The notes: a model not told the origin generated them from the sequence alone. 64,000 bases of DNA from Yanshouia hominis (GCA_014385025.1 JACRTB010000003.1:1-64000); one strand, 5' to 3'. Positions 45,303 to 54,189 are shown, counted from the first letter of the stretch. A program made the numbers and translations.

Positions 45303-46223
45303 ATGAAAAAGCTTTTTTCGCTCCTGACGGCGCTGGCGCTGTGTCTGAGTCTTGCCGCCTGCGGCGACACCGAATCTGACGATACGCAAAGCGGCTATGA
45401 GACCGTCATGGATATGGAATTTCTCGACGGGATGTGGAGCATCGACGGCACCGCGAAGTTATACTTTGACAGTACGGAGGGCTTTTACGCCTACCGCACT
45501 CGCTGGGGACTCGGCGGGCGCGGAGAATTCGAACTGTCCGAGGCGAGCGGTCGGCCGATGATCTTCTTCAACGGTCTTCTCTACAACTTCCTCCTGCGCG
45601 ACGACGGCGTGTTGCTGCCAAACCGGAACGGCGAGGGCAGCGGACTCACCATCCATCGAAACACCTTCCTCCACGACGACGAGGCGGAGATCGTCGAATG
45701 GGACATAAGCAACTGGGACGGCATGTGGCAAAATGCCCTGGGCGAGACCATCGTCATCAACTCGTCCCTCATGCAGTACATCGCCTGCTCGCCGGACTAT
45801 TCCATGAGTGGCACCATGAACGACGAGGGCGAGGGTATGGGCCTCTATCTTTACGACAACGGGACGCGCGCCTACCTCTGCCCCGGTGACGACGGCAACA
45901 GCTTCACCCTCTCCGCCGAACGCTTCGGCCGCTACGGGGACGATCAGCATTTTGATGGCGTCTTTTACCGCAATGCCGACTTCTACGCCTACACGGATAT
46001 GGAAAACGCGGAGTTTTATGAAGACGAATACTCCACCTTCTATATCTGGTACTACGACGGCGTGAACCGTTACCTTTTGGGCAACGATTACACCATCGGC
46101 GAAGACGGCCTTGCCTACCACGACGAAGACGGCCTCATCTATCCCGCAGGCTGGATTCCCGAAGAACCATATGATCCCGCTGTTGACTGGGGCGCAAACT
46201 GGATGGATAGTTGGGACATCTGA
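45303..46223 (+). CDS. Lipoprotein 2 of the cargo array
   Basis: This 306-residue lipoprotein starts MKKLFSLLTALALCLSLAAC with lipobox Cys at residue 20. It has at least two G-x-W starting blocks (LDGMWSIDGTAKLYFD; NWDGMWQNALGETIVI) and a third (FDGVFYRNADFYAYTD), suggesting repeated lipocalin-like or all-beta units. The C-terminus is rich in Tyr, Asp and Trp. AAAGAGG precedes the ATG. It begins 20 bases after lipoprotein 1. Confidence 0.78.
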   Translation: MKKLFSLLTALALCLSLAACGDTESDDTQSGYETVMDMEFLDGMWSIDGTAKLYFDSTEGFYAYRTRWGLGGRGEFELSEASGRPMIFFNGLLYNFLLRDDGVLLPNRNGEGSGLTIHRNTFLHDDEAEIVEWDISNWDGMWQNALGETIVINSSLMQYIACSPDYSMSGTMNDEGEGMGLYLYDNGTRAYLCPGDDGNSFTLSAERFGRYGDDQHFDGVFYRNADFYAYTDMENAEFYEDEYSTFYIWYYDGVNRYLLGNDYTIGEDGLAYHDEDGLIYPAGWIPEEPYDPAVDWGANWMDSWDI

Positions 46224-46251
46224 AGCCCCGCGGAAGAAGGAGGAAAATGAA

Positions 46252-47190
46252 ATGAGACAACGAAGACCCTTTTTGACGTTCACCTTAGCGCTGCTGTTTT
46301 GTCTGAGCCTTGCCGCCTGCGGTGCGAAGCAGTATCCCATGGAGATCACCGTTGTAAACCGTACCACATACCCCATTGCGGATATACGCATCAGCCTCAC
46401 TTCGGAGGAGGACTGGGGGGAGAACCGCCTGGAGACCACACTGGCGGAGGGCGAGAGTACCGAGATCGACCTGGGGGAGTACACGGAAGGGCAGCTAAAC
46501 GAGGGCTTCAGCCTTCAGTTTTACGGTGAGGACGGTGAGCCGGTCAACCCTGACTATGATCCCAGCTCTCCCATGTTTTTTGACAACGGCGACTTTCTTA
46601 TTTTCGCGCCGCCGGATCTCAGCGTTGCCCTTTTCCTGGACACCGCTTATGACAAGGAGGTCTATGACCAGAAAATCGTGGAGTCCTATGCTGCGGACGG
46701 CGACGGCCGGGGTGATGTGATCTCACGGGACGACATCCCGGTTCTGATGGGTGGCGCGCTGCCCTTTACCAATATGCAGAACCTGCTCTCCGAGAACCAT
46801 GACGACGGCACCTACCGCTATGAGGACATCACCGAGGATGGGCAGCTCCTTGTGGTCAATACGGCGGAGCAAAGCTGCTTTGTTCCTGATGTACAGGAGC
46901 TGGACGATTATCTGACAGCCTGCGCCCTGTCTTTAAGTGATGCGGGTACCTATGAGCTGTTGTCCGCCAAAGAAAATGAGGAATACAGCAAAAATTTAAG
47001 CTATCCGGTTTACATCGTAACCTATACCGCCGGTGAGAACGAAGACACCCGAGAATGGACCGTATTTGTTATGGACACCGACATTTGTACCTATCTTTAC
47101 GGATTCTGCGCGCCCCCCGATGCTGCGGCGGATATGGGTGAGACCTATCAAAACATTTTTTCGCAGCTGTATTTGAGCGATGAAGAATGA
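46252..47190 (+). CDS. Lipoprotein 3 of the cargo array
   Basis: This 312-residue lipoprotein starts MRQRRPFLTFTLALLFCLSL with lipobox LAACG. The first 100 residues (MEITVVNRTTYPIADIRISL, TTLAEGESTEIDLGE) resemble an immunoglobulin-like beta sandwich. The rest is an alpha/beta domain (DDYLTACALSLSDAGTYELL, YIVTYTAGENEDTREWTVFV) different from its neighbours. GGAGG precedes the ATG by 6 bases. It has the same signal peptide as the others but a different mature body, so only the secretion signal is clearly shared. Confidence 0.78.
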   Translation: MRQRRPFLTFTLALLFCLSLAACGAKQYPMEITVVNRTTYPIADIRISLTSEEDWGENRLETTLAEGESTEIDLGEYTEGQLNEGFSLQFYGEDGEPVNPDYDPSSPMFFDNGDFLIFAPPDLSVALFLDTAYDKEVYDQKIVESYAADGDGRGDVISRDDIPVLMGGALPFTNMQNLLSENHDDGTYRYEDITEDGQLLVVNTAEQSCFVPDVQELDDYLTACALSLSDAGTYELLSAKENEEYSKNLSYPVYIVTYTAGENEDTREWTVFVMDTDICTYLYGFCAPPDAAADMGETYQNIFSQLYLSDEE

Positions 47191-47202
47191 GGAGGATGCT
47201 GC

Positions 47203-48030
47203 ATGAGGAGAAAAAAGCCATATCTTCTGGCGGGACTGGTGTTGCTGCTTTTCCTGCTGTGTACAGCCTGCGGCAATACGGAGGGGCAAATCGCCCCGCA
47301 GGATGACCCCAACGAGGGCCTGGGAGGTGGCCTCAGCGAGGACACCGTCAACGACTTCAGCGGCTTCGAGGGTATCTGGCTGGGCGAAGCGGACAACGAC
47401 TACGACTCCATGGAGTTTGACGCCGAGGGCAACTGGACCCTCTACCTCAGCGGTGAGGTGGTGGATGACGGCTACCTCCGCTATGAGCCGGAGTGGGAGG
47501 CTATCTATGCCTATAGCAGCTCGGACGATTCCGGCAGCCTCATCACCATGGAGGAAGGCCAGCTCTACAGCGCCGCTTACGGCTACTTTAACTACGGCGA
47601 AGGGATGGAGTACCTCTGGTATGAGGACGGCGGCCATCTCACCGAGGACGACGAGCCCGATCCCTCGGAGGACGAGGTGCCCGACTGGAACGGCCGTTTA
47701 GACGGAGACCCAGACTCCTATTGGAGCTGGGATTCCGACCTCTGCCAGCGGAATGTCTCGGAATTCAAGGGCATTTGGTACTATGACGGCGATCTCTCGG
47801 CTGAGACCTATATCGTCATCGACGGTAATGGAAACTGGAGCTATTACCAGCGCGCTCCCGGCGCTGAGCCTGCGGAAATGGACTGCGGAGTTTTCACCTA
47901 CTCCATGGATGAGGTAAGCACCTATTATGCGGACTCCACCATGTATGACGGCGTTTCTTACCGGGTCTTTGAGGTTGACGAGGACTCTCTGGCCTGGGGC
48001 GATGAGGGCGTTTACTACCTGATGGAGTGA
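47203..48030 (+). CDS. Lipoprotein 4 of the cargo array (two beta domains)
   Basis: This 275-residue lipoprotein starts MRRKKPYLLAGLVLLLFLLC with lipobox CTACG. It has two G-x-W domains: FEGIWLGEADNDYDSMEFDA and, near residue 190, FKGIWYYDGDLSAETYIVID. The second aligns along its length with the C-terminal domain of lipoprotein 1 (matching GNWSYYQRAPGAEP, then MDCGVFTY, then STMYDGVSYR). Lipoproteins 1 and 4 are therefore paralogs. GAGGATG precedes the start 12 bases after lipoprotein 3. Confidence 0.78.
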   Translation: MRRKKPYLLAGLVLLLFLLCTACGNTEGQIAPQDDPNEGLGGGLSEDTVNDFSGFEGIWLGEADNDYDSMEFDAEGNWTLYLSGEVVDDGYLRYEPEWEAIYAYSSSDDSGSLITMEEGQLYSAAYGYFNYGEGMEYLWYEDGGHLTEDDEPDPSEDEVPDWNGRLDGDPDSYWSWDSDLCQRNVSEFKGIWYYDGDLSAETYIVIDGNGNWSYYQRAPGAEPAEMDCGVFTYSMDEVSTYYADSTMYDGVSYRVFEVDEDSLAWGDEGVYYLME

Positions 48031-48048
48031 TGGAAAGGAAGGAGAACC

Positions 48049-49371
48049 ATGAAAAATCGATGGAAACATATTTTTATCCCTGTGCTGGCCATGGCGCTCT
48101 GCCTGAGCCTTGCCGCCTGCGGCAATTCTGACGATGTCGCAGGAGATGATTGGCGCACGACCGGCGTGGTGGTTGGCAGCGGCACCATTGCCCATGACGG
48201 CGAGAGTGTGGATGTGCTGGTCACAGTGTGTGAGAGCAGCGCGGCCTTCTACCGGGATCTGCCGGAGCAGGTCCTCTTTGACAGCGTATCCTTTCCCATG
48301 AACATCCCCGACGCGGAGCAGTCATTCAACGCCATCTCCTTTGACGATATGGACGGTGACGGGGAAAGTGATGTTCTGGTGAGCTTCATCCACGAAAACG
48401 GTGACGCCACCGAGCTGGTCTGGATCTGGGACCCGGTGGAGCGCTATGTCTTCCGGGAGGATCTTTCCACCGTTGCTCTCAGCGGCGGTGACCTGGGCGA
48501 GTATGTGGGCCTTTGGGAGTATCAAGGGAAGAACCTCTGGCTGCGCATCTGCGATGACGCCACATGGGAATTTGTAAACGATCAGGATGAAGTGATCGAA
48601 TACGGTACGCTTTGGGTGGATGAAAACGGCGTGACGCTCCACTTTGACGGCAGCGGTGACACCTTACAGCTGGACCGCACCGTCAGCGGCGACCTCATCG
48701 ACAGCGTGAACAACGGCACGCTCCTGCCTGTGGAGGGCATCCAGTCTCAGGAGCCGTACTTCGCAAGAAACGGCCTTGAGATCAATGCCGCCGTGGAGAT
48801 GGGGACATTCCTGCTGGAAGACGGAGTTTGCAGCTATTCGGGACTTGGCGATGGCTACAACACCGATGACTGCTATTGGGAGATCACGAAGAACGGCGAC
48901 TATACCCATGACGGCATCCGCGAGCTGCACTTCGACGCCATCTGCTACATCCCGGAGGACTCCATTCCGTATTTTTCCGAGAAGTACATCACCAATACCG
49001 ACAGCGAGCTGTACGACTTCTACACCGGCATGTGGCTCACCACCGCAACGGCTTACGGCAACAGCCAGCGGGGCGACAACTACTATCTCCACACCGTCAG
49101 CTGGCAGGGAAACAGCTATCTCATTGAATTCGCCTACTCCACCAACTGGCAGTACAACGTGGGGGACTGGGCGCAGGTCCTGACCAAGAGCTACGCCGTC
49201 TATCTCCCGGAGGACTATGACGGACTCGTATTTGCCGCCGAGACGCAGCCGTCGAGCTACAAAGACAGCGCCAAGCGTATGCAGTTGGACAGCATTTCGC
49301 CCGAAGCCGCTCTTATGGACATCGATACCGTTGACCCTTACAACAGCCTGTATTTCAGCCTTTGCTACTAA
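48049..49371 (+). CDS. Lipoprotein 5 of the cargo array, with a VCBS/FG-GAP-like segment
   Basis: This 440-residue lipoprotein, the largest, starts MKNRWKHIFIPVLAMALCLS with lipobox LAACG. Residues 85-135 contain SFDDMDGDGESDVLVSFIHE, which looks like an FG-GAP/VCBS calcium-binding turn. A G-x-W domain follows (YVGLWEYQGKNLWLRICDDA), then a C-terminal domain rich in Tyr, Trp and Asp (FYTGMWLTTATAYGNSQRGD). GGAAGGAG precedes the ATG. It is the last of the five and is followed by the DUF3137 pair. Confidence 0.78.
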   Translation: MKNRWKHIFIPVLAMALCLSLAACGNSDDVAGDDWRTTGVVVGSGTIAHDGESVDVLVTVCESSAAFYRDLPEQVLFDSVSFPMNIPDAEQSFNAISFDDMDGDGESDVLVSFIHENGDATELVWIWDPVERYVFREDLSTVALSGGDLGEYVGLWEYQGKNLWLRICDDATWEFVNDQDEVIEYGTLWVDENGVTLHFDGSGDTLQLDRTVSGDLIDSVNNGTLLPVEGIQSQEPYFARNGLEINAAVEMGTFLLEDGVCSYSGLGDGYNTDDCYWEITKNGDYTHDGIRELHFDAICYIPEDSIPYFSEKYITNTDSELYDFYTGMWLTTATAYGNSQRGDNYYLHTVSWQGNSYLIEFAYSTNWQYNVGDWAQVLTKSYAVYLPEDYDGLVFAAETQPSSYKDSAKRMQLDSISPEAALMDIDTVDPYNSLYFSLCY

Positions 49372-49385
49372 GGGGGGGGACGGCT

Positions 49386-50330
49386 ATGCGAAAGAAATGC
49401 AATGACTTTGACGCTGTGGGCGCCGAGCGCATGACCGACACGGAGCTGTCAAAAAAGCTGGGAAGCTATCAGAGAATGGAGAGCATCGGAATCCTGCTGG
49501 GCGTTATTCTGGTGATCACCGGATGCATCATGATGTTTGTGTATCGCAATATTATTGTGATCTGCATTCTGGTCTTTTCCGGCGTGGCACTGTTCCTGCT
49601 GGTGGCCAAGCCCGCCCAAACGAATAAAAAAGCCCTGATGCAGCAGCAGCTGGGCGGCTTCTTCCGCACGGAGCTGACAAAAGCCTTCGGCCCGGAGCCG
49701 GAGCTGGCCACGCTGCCCATCGACTGGGCGTACCTGGAGGCGGCAAAGCTGTCGACGGTCTCCTTTACGGAGTGTACCGTGACAGACTTTCACGAGGGTG
49801 AGCACAAGGGGCTGCGGTTCTCCGCGGCCAACGTGGAGCTGCGCCGCACGGTGGAGGAAAAGTCCGGCCCCAACAACGACAACTGGATGACCCGAACCGA
49901 GACGCTGTTCCGCGGCATCGTGGTCCGCTGCAAGGACATTTGCGACCCGACGCTGGACATCGCCCTGAATGATACGTTCCAGGAGCGGAAGAAAGACGAC
50001 ATCACCGACCCTGCCGCCTTCCGGAAACACTTTGCCGCTCACACGGCGGATGGCCGGGAGGCGGACGATCAGGTCACACCGCAGCTTCGTGACCTGGTAC
50101 AGAAGCTGGAGGCATCTTCCAGCAGTGCCAAGCTGTGCGGTCTTATCCTCCGTGGCGGCGATCTGACGCTGGCTCTGAACACCCGGTATGTGTTTGCGGG
50201 CGTTCCGGAGGAGCTGGATCTGCGGGACATCGACGGTATCCGCAAGTGGTTCATCGCCTCGCTGACCGGTATGGGCAATCTGCTGGATCTGATAACGGAA
50301 AGTCCCGCGCTGACCGGCACGACAGAATAA
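49386..50330 (+). CDS. DUF3137-like membrane protein, copy 1
   Basis: This 314-residue protein has a short cytoplasmic N-terminus, two adjacent membrane helices (SIGILLGVILVITGCIMMFV; NIIVICILVFSGVALFLLVA) and a soluble C-terminal domain. TLFRGIVVRCKDICDPTLDI and later LILRGGDLTLALNTRYVF fit the DUF3137 layout. Function of that family is unknown. GGGGGGG lies just before the ATG at 49386. It is 55% similar in plan to the next gene, a probable duplicate. Confidence 0.7.
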   Translation: MRKKCNDFDAVGAERMTDTELSKKLGSYQRMESIGILLGVILVITGCIMMFVYRNIIVICILVFSGVALFLLVAKPAQTNKKALMQQQLGGFFRTELTKAFGPEPELATLPIDWAYLEAAKLSTVSFTECTVTDFHEGEHKGLRFSAANVELRRTVEEKSGPNNDNWMTRTETLFRGIVVRCKDICDPTLDIALNDTFQERKKDDITDPAAFRKHFAAHTADGREADDQVTPQLRDLVQKLEASSSSAKLCGLILRGGDLTLALNTRYVFAGVPEELDLRDIDGIRKWFIASLTGMGNLLDLITESPALTGTTE

Positions 50331-50340
50331 GGAGAAGAAT

Positions 50341-51219
50341 ATGGAAGAAAAAAGCAGGAACATGACGGATGAACATCTGTCGCGGCAGCTTCGCAAAAGC
50401 AAGAGCGGCAAATTGGGCGGAAAACTCCTTTCGCTGGTGGGCGGTGTGGTCGCCATCGCAGGCATCATTCTGGGCGGCAACATTGTGCTGGTCGTCATCG
50501 GCGGCGTGATCCTTGGCCTGGGGCAGATGGTGCAGGGCAAGTCCAAGGACAAGGCAAGCCAGCAGGCCTTCGATGCCATCGCACCGGACATCGTAAGCGC
50601 TGCCCTTGAAAACGTGCAGATGAGCCCCACGCCGCATCTTCTGGACGCAGAGGACACGAACATACCCCTGCCCAGACACACCCATTGCAGCGGCAGTGGG
50701 TATGTTCGGGGAACATATCGTGGCCTGACTACGGAGCTGTGTACCGTCAGGCTGACGGAGGTCAACGAGGTCCAGCGGGAGGAAACGGGCCTGTGGGAAA
50801 AGAACGAGCAGCCTGTCTACACCGGTCAGTGGATGCTGTGTGAGCTGGGACAAGAATTTCCGACATGGCTGACCATCTGGCCGAGAGAAAGGCTGGATAA
50901 GCTGTTCAGCGCCAAAACCATCAAAACAGGCAGCGAGGTCTTCGACAAACGCTTCAATCTGAGCAGCGACGATGAAGCGGCAGCCCTTCGCATCCTGACC
51001 CCTGGCCGCATGGAGCGCATCCTGGCACTGGCGGATTCCTCCATCGGTAAATTTGCTGTAAATCTCAACCCCGACGGCAGGGTGTATATCGCCGTTCACA
51101 GCGGACGCGGCTTTTTCGACATCGGCAAAGGCTATGAAAATCCAGCGCAGCTGCGGCAGCGCTTTGCCCATGAACTGCGCTGGTTCACGGATATGATCGA
51201 CGCATTCCGCGGCGTGTAA
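50341..51219 (+). CDS. DUF3137-like membrane protein, copy 2
   Basis: This 292-residue protein repeats the plan of its neighbour: two membrane helices (LLSLVGGVVAIAGIILGGNI; VLVVIGGVILGLGQMVQGKS) and a soluble domain with EVFDKRFNLSSDDEAAALRI followed by LTPGRMERILALADSS, the segment I most associate with DUF3137. AAGGAGAAG precedes the ATG, 10 bases after the previous stop. Both copies probably act together at the membrane beside the lipoproteins. Confidence 0.72.
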   Translation: MEEKSRNMTDEHLSRQLRKSKSGKLGGKLLSLVGGVVAIAGIILGGNIVLVVIGGVILGLGQMVQGKSKDKASQQAFDAIAPDIVSAALENVQMSPTPHLLDAEDTNIPLPRHTHCSGSGYVRGTYRGLTTELCTVRLTEVNEVQREETGLWEKNEQPVYTGQWMLCELGQEFPTWLTIWPRERLDKLFSAKTIKTGSEVFDKRFNLSSDDEAAALRILTPGRMERILALADSSIGKFAVNLNPDGRVYIAVHSGRGFFDIGKGYENPAQLRQRFAHELRWFTDMIDAFRGV

Positions 51220-51233
51220 GGGAGGTGAGCAAT

Positions 51234-51428
51234 ATGCCTCTTTGGCTTGCTGTGGTGCTGCTGTTGCTGTCGCTGCTGGGGATAGCTCTCTCCCGCCGTT
51301 ACTTGCGGAAACCGGTTCAATCGGTCTGTGTCGTCCTCTGCGTTCTGCTGGCAGTAGCCTGCGCCGCTTATATCGGGCTGACCATCTTGTTTGTAGATGC
51401 CGTGAAGAACCAACCACCGGTATCATAA
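51234..51428 (+). CDS. Small two-helix membrane protein
   Basis: This 64-residue protein is nearly all membrane: LAVVLLLLSLLGIALSRRYL, then VCVVLCVLLAVACAAYIGLT. It has no soluble domain and I recognise no family. The ATG at 51234 follows GGGAGGTGAG. It lies between the DUF3137 pair and the DUF3592 gene and may be a small subunit of a membrane complex. Confidence 0.65.
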   Translation: MPLWLAVVLLLLSLLGIALSRRYLRKPVQSVCVVLCVLLAVACAAYIGLTILFVDAVKNQPPVS

Positions 51429-51466
51429 AAGGATATCTCCGCCCATGGCGGCGGGATGGAGAACGT

Positions 51467-52003
51467 ATGAAGAGTATCAAAGTTATCGTGATCGGTTTCA
51501 TTTTTGCAGTAGCGCTTGTGGCATGGCCCGCAGGATATATGCAGTATATCACAGCGGGCATTGGCTTTCTCCTCGCGGCCGTGCTGATGGCATGGCTTGG
51601 TGTCCGTCGTCGAAAAAGCGCACAGAAGGAATACGAGGATGACGTGCGGCGGTACACAGGCACCACGATGATGAAGGTGGTATGGATCGAGGAATCGGCC
51701 GATGAACGGTGGGCACACCAAAAGGACGGCAGTGATCGGCTGCGCCGGGAGACGTACTATCTGCCGACCTATGAGTACACAGTGAATGGCACGACCTATC
51801 GGTACTCGAGCCGTCAATCGCTGTCCGGCAAGCGAGATCTGGGGCGGCAGGTGATGGGATACTATGACCCGGCTAAGCCGGAACGCATTACGGAAAACAG
51901 ACCCCGAAAGCCTGTTTTCGGCGGAGCTTACTGCTTTTTGTGGACTGCGTTTCTGCTGTTTTTCGGGATCATGACATTTACCGGTCAGGTCGCCTTTTCC
52001 TGA
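51467..52003 (+). CDS. DUF3592-like membrane protein
   Basis: This 178-residue protein has N-terminal membrane helices (VIVIGFIFAVALVAWPAGYM; AGIGFLLAAVLMAWLG), a soluble beta domain with YEYTVNGTTYRYSSRQSLSG and VMGYYDPAKPERITENR, and a C-terminal helix. The YxYxVxGxxY and YDPxxPE elements are typical of DUF3592. Function unknown. It is last in the cargo block and is followed by a strong terminator. Confidence 0.78.
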   Translation: MKSIKVIVIGFIFAVALVAWPAGYMQYITAGIGFLLAAVLMAWLGVRRRKSAQKEYEDDVRRYTGTTMMKVVWIEESADERWAHQKDGSDRLRRETYYLPTYEYTVNGTTYRYSSRQSLSGKRDLGRQVMGYYDPAKPERITENRPRKPVFGGAYCFLWTAFLLFFGIMTFTGQVAFS

Positions 52004-52092
52004 TGCCAGGCATGTATAACCACTGCGATCAGGGATACAGTTCCGGAACAACCGTCTGCGCGGTAGAGCGGAATAACAAAAAAATTGAAGCA

Positions 52093-52127
52093 AAAAGCGA
52101 AGGCACCCAGAATGCCTTCGCTTTTTT
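52093..52127 (+). terminator. Terminator of the lipoprotein/membrane gene block
   Basis: AAAAGCGAAGGCA and TGCCTTCGCTTTT form a perfect 13-bp stem with loop CCCAGAA and T-run, 90 bases after the last stop. Confidence 0.92.
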
Positions 52128-52169
52128 GCTTCTGTTCTGCACACCTGAAACTGTCAGCTAACAGTTAAT

Positions 52170-52236
52170 AAGTGATTTAGTTCCTTATCGCTGTTAAATC
52201 AAGGCTTTTGGGGTTGCGTTAATTATTCCCACTCGC
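52170..52236. other. Second guaA-like attachment site with inverted element-end sequence
   Basis: TTATTCCCACTCGC at 52223-52236 is identical to the copy at 18941-18954. Sequences just beyond both copies also match loosely (TCTAAACA, then GGGATTTG followed by CTC). To the left, TAGTTCCTTA...CTGTTAA and GGCTTTTGGGGTT (52178-52215) are the inverted equivalent of the 32.07-32.12 kb end. This looks like a stacked element junction. Confidence 0.55.
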
Positions 52237-52425
52237 TCCTGCCAGAAGTTTTCTAAACAGATTTGCTTATGGGATTTGGCTCAGAGTATTGGTATTCTTT
52301 TCATTATTCAGATAGTGAAGGCTATCTGATTTTTTGTTGCCATAGTGTTGCCAGTAAATTGAGGATGATTTACACCTTACAGACTGATTATATCATACAA
52401 TGGATTCTTCATCAAAGCATTTTAA
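52237..52425. other. AT-rich junction without genes
   Basis: No gene, terminator or recognisable repeat is seen between the attachment-like site and the next small gene. It is AT-rich and is probably element-end or leftover chromosomal DNA. Confidence 0.4.
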
Positions 52426-52614
52426 TTATTGATCATCATTGCTCACAACCCAAATCTTTTTGAGAGGGATTAGTTCTTTGATTTCATCGTCCATCTGGTC
52501 GTAGTATCGCAGGAACTCCTCGATAATTTCTTTGTGGGTCCAAAAGTACAGTTTACAAGGGACTACACAGGGTAGGTATCTGACGGGAGGGGTTCCACCC
52601 ATCAGATTTTCCAT
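52426..52614 (-). CDS. Small protein downstream of the serine recombinase
   Basis: A 62-residue frame (VRYLPCVVPCKLYFWTHKEI, then IEEFLRYYDQMDDEIKELIP) overlaps the recombinase stop by 13 bases. The helical, charged C-terminus looks protein-like, but there is no strong ribosome site, and translation would rely on coupling. I do not recognise it. It may be a true accessory gene or chance. Confidence 0.35.
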   Translation of the reverse strand: MENLMGGTPPVRYLPCVVPCKLYFWTHKEIIEEFLRYYDQMDDEIKELIPLKKIWVVSNDDQ

Positions 52615-54113
52615 GTGATGTTCAAGCTGTCGCTTGTAGCGGCAACGGTGGTAATCATCAAATCCACCACCCGCCGCTTGTCGTCAAAGGATACATTGTC
52701 CCATGTGTCGAGGTAGCCGGAAATCTGATTGACCTGTTCCGGGCTGATGGCTTCCACCGTCAACTCGGCTATCTGCTTCACAAGTTCCTGTTTGCGCCCG
52801 TCCAGTTCCGCTATCTTCACATTCACATAGGAGAGCAGAACATTGTTTGCACCCGTCAGACTGTCCACCAGCTTTTCAATCTCGCTGTCCACATGGAGAA
52901 GTTCCACTTGCAGGGCGGCAATTTTAGGGTTTGCCTTTGCCGCTTTCTTTCTGCCTGTCAGCGTCTTGTAGCTTGCCAGTTTCTTTATCATCTGCTGATA
53001 AACAACCGCTTCCAGTTCCGAAGTAATGATTTTCCCGCACCCCGGACAACTCTTGTTATCCAGCCGTTTCGTACAGCGAAGGTATTGCTTGCCGGAGGGA
53101 TTGAAGATACTCATAAGGGCATACCCGCAGTTCCCGCACTTGATTTTTCCCGCCAGCCATGTATGGGTAGCTTTTCGGGCAGACTGGATTTTCATGTTGT
53201 TCATCAGCTTCTTGCGGCAGGTCAGCCAGATGTCGGAGGGAACAATGCCCTCATGGGGAGCCAGTACCAGCATTTGGTCTTTCAAGTCGTTCTTTTTGCT
53301 GGGCTTCACATCTCGCCCTTGATACAGATAGCAGCCGTTCATGCCAGTAAAATCGGCAGCGTCATTGACAATGACCGTCCCTTGACTTTTGAAAAATTCG
53401 TACACATCAAGGTCTGCCTGCACATAGACAGGATTGCGTAACATCTGCGCCAGCGTGGGGCGTATCAGCTCTTTGCCGTTGAATAAAATCCCCTGTTCGG
53501 CAAAGTACCGGGTAATGTCCCCGTAGGAGGTTGTGGGCTGAGCATACATCTCAAACATCAGCCGGATATTTGCCGCTTCGTCTGGATTTACCACCAGCTT
53601 TTTTGTATTGATACCATCCATTTTGATAGGCTCGGTGTGGAAGCCGTAAGGAGCCTTGCCGCCCATTTTGAAGCCCCGCTGACTGCGGGAATAGTATGCG
53701 TCCGTTACCCGCTTCTGTATCGTTTCCCGTTCCAACTGGGCGAACACAATACAGATATTCAACATAGCCCGCCCCATCGGGGTGGAGGTATCAAACTTTT
53801 CCGTAGAGGACACAAACTCCACATTGTACTGCTGGAACAGCTCCATCATGTTGGCAAAGTCCAGAATGGAACGGCTGATACGGTCGAGTTTGTAAACCAC
53901 GACTTTTGCAATCAAGCCCCGCTTGATGTCCCGCACCAGTTCTTGAAACTTCGGACGGTCTGTGTTCTTGCCGCTGTACCCCTTGTCTGTGTATTCCTTG
54001 CAGTTACCGCCTTTCAACTCGTATTTGCAAAATTCAATCTGGCTTTCAATGGAAATGCTGTCCTTTTTGTCTACCGATTGCCTTGCATAGATTGCGTCTA
54101 TTCGATTATTCAT
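52602..54113 (-). CDS. Large serine recombinase
   Basis: This 503-residue recombinase has the catalytic serine in AIYARQSVDKKDSISIESQI, then YSGKNTDRPKFQELVRD and KLDRISRSILDFANM. The recombinase domain has KMGGKAPYGFH, and the zinc ribbon has IKCGNCGYALMSIF with CTKRLDNKSCPGCGKI. A coiled coil and a C-terminal winged segment follow. It is shorter and of a different subgroup from the TndX-type enzyme at 32-34 kb. It should insert and excise the element that carries MobV, RepA and the nuclease-like gene. GGAG precedes the ATG. Confidence 0.95.
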   Translation of the reverse strand: MNNRIDAIYARQSVDKKDSISIESQIEFCKYELKGGNCKEYTDKGYSGKNTDRPKFQELVRDIKRGLIAKVVVYKLDRISRSILDFANMMELFQQYNVEFVSSTEKFDTSTPMGRAMLNICIVFAQLERETIQKRVTDAYYSRSQRGFKMGGKAPYGFHTEPIKMDGINTKKLVVNPDEAANIRLMFEMYAQPTTSYGDITRYFAEQGILFNGKELIRPTLAQMLRNPVYVQADLDVYEFFKSQGTVIVNDAADFTGMNGCYLYQGRDVKPSKKNDLKDQMLVLAPHEGIVPSDIWLTCRKKLMNNMKIQSARKATHTWLAGKIKCGNCGYALMSIFNPSGKQYLRCTKRLDNKSCPGCGKIITSELEAVVYQQMIKKLASYKTLTGRKKAAKANPKIAALQVELLHVDSEIEKLVDSLTGANNVLLSYVNVKIAELDGRKQELVKQIAELTVEAISPEQVNQISGYLDTWDNVSFDDKRRVVDLMITTVAATSDSLNITWKI

Positions 54114-54160
54114 ATTGTCGCTCCTTTTCTTAAAAAAGAAACGGAGCTGCTGACACCTTT

Positions 54161-54189
54161 ATTATACCGTCAGCAGCCCCGCAAATCAA
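54161..54189 (-). promoter_or_regulatory. Consensus promoter of the serine recombinase, inside a dyad
   Basis: On the minus strand TTGATT (54184-54189), a 17-base spacer and TATAAT (54161-54166) form a near-ideal housekeeping promoter about 50 bases before the recombinase start. The dyad GCTGCTGAC/GTCAGCAGC (54146-54154 and 54069+100, i.e. 54169-54177) places one arm in the spacer and the -10 in the loop. It could be a repressor site or a transcript hairpin ending the upstream gene. Confidence 0.65.

Noticed and set aside
50251..51666. A 471-codon minus-strand open frame over the DUF3137-like genes
   Set aside because: Antisense to three tightly packed genes with good ribosome sites. The translation shows no domain.
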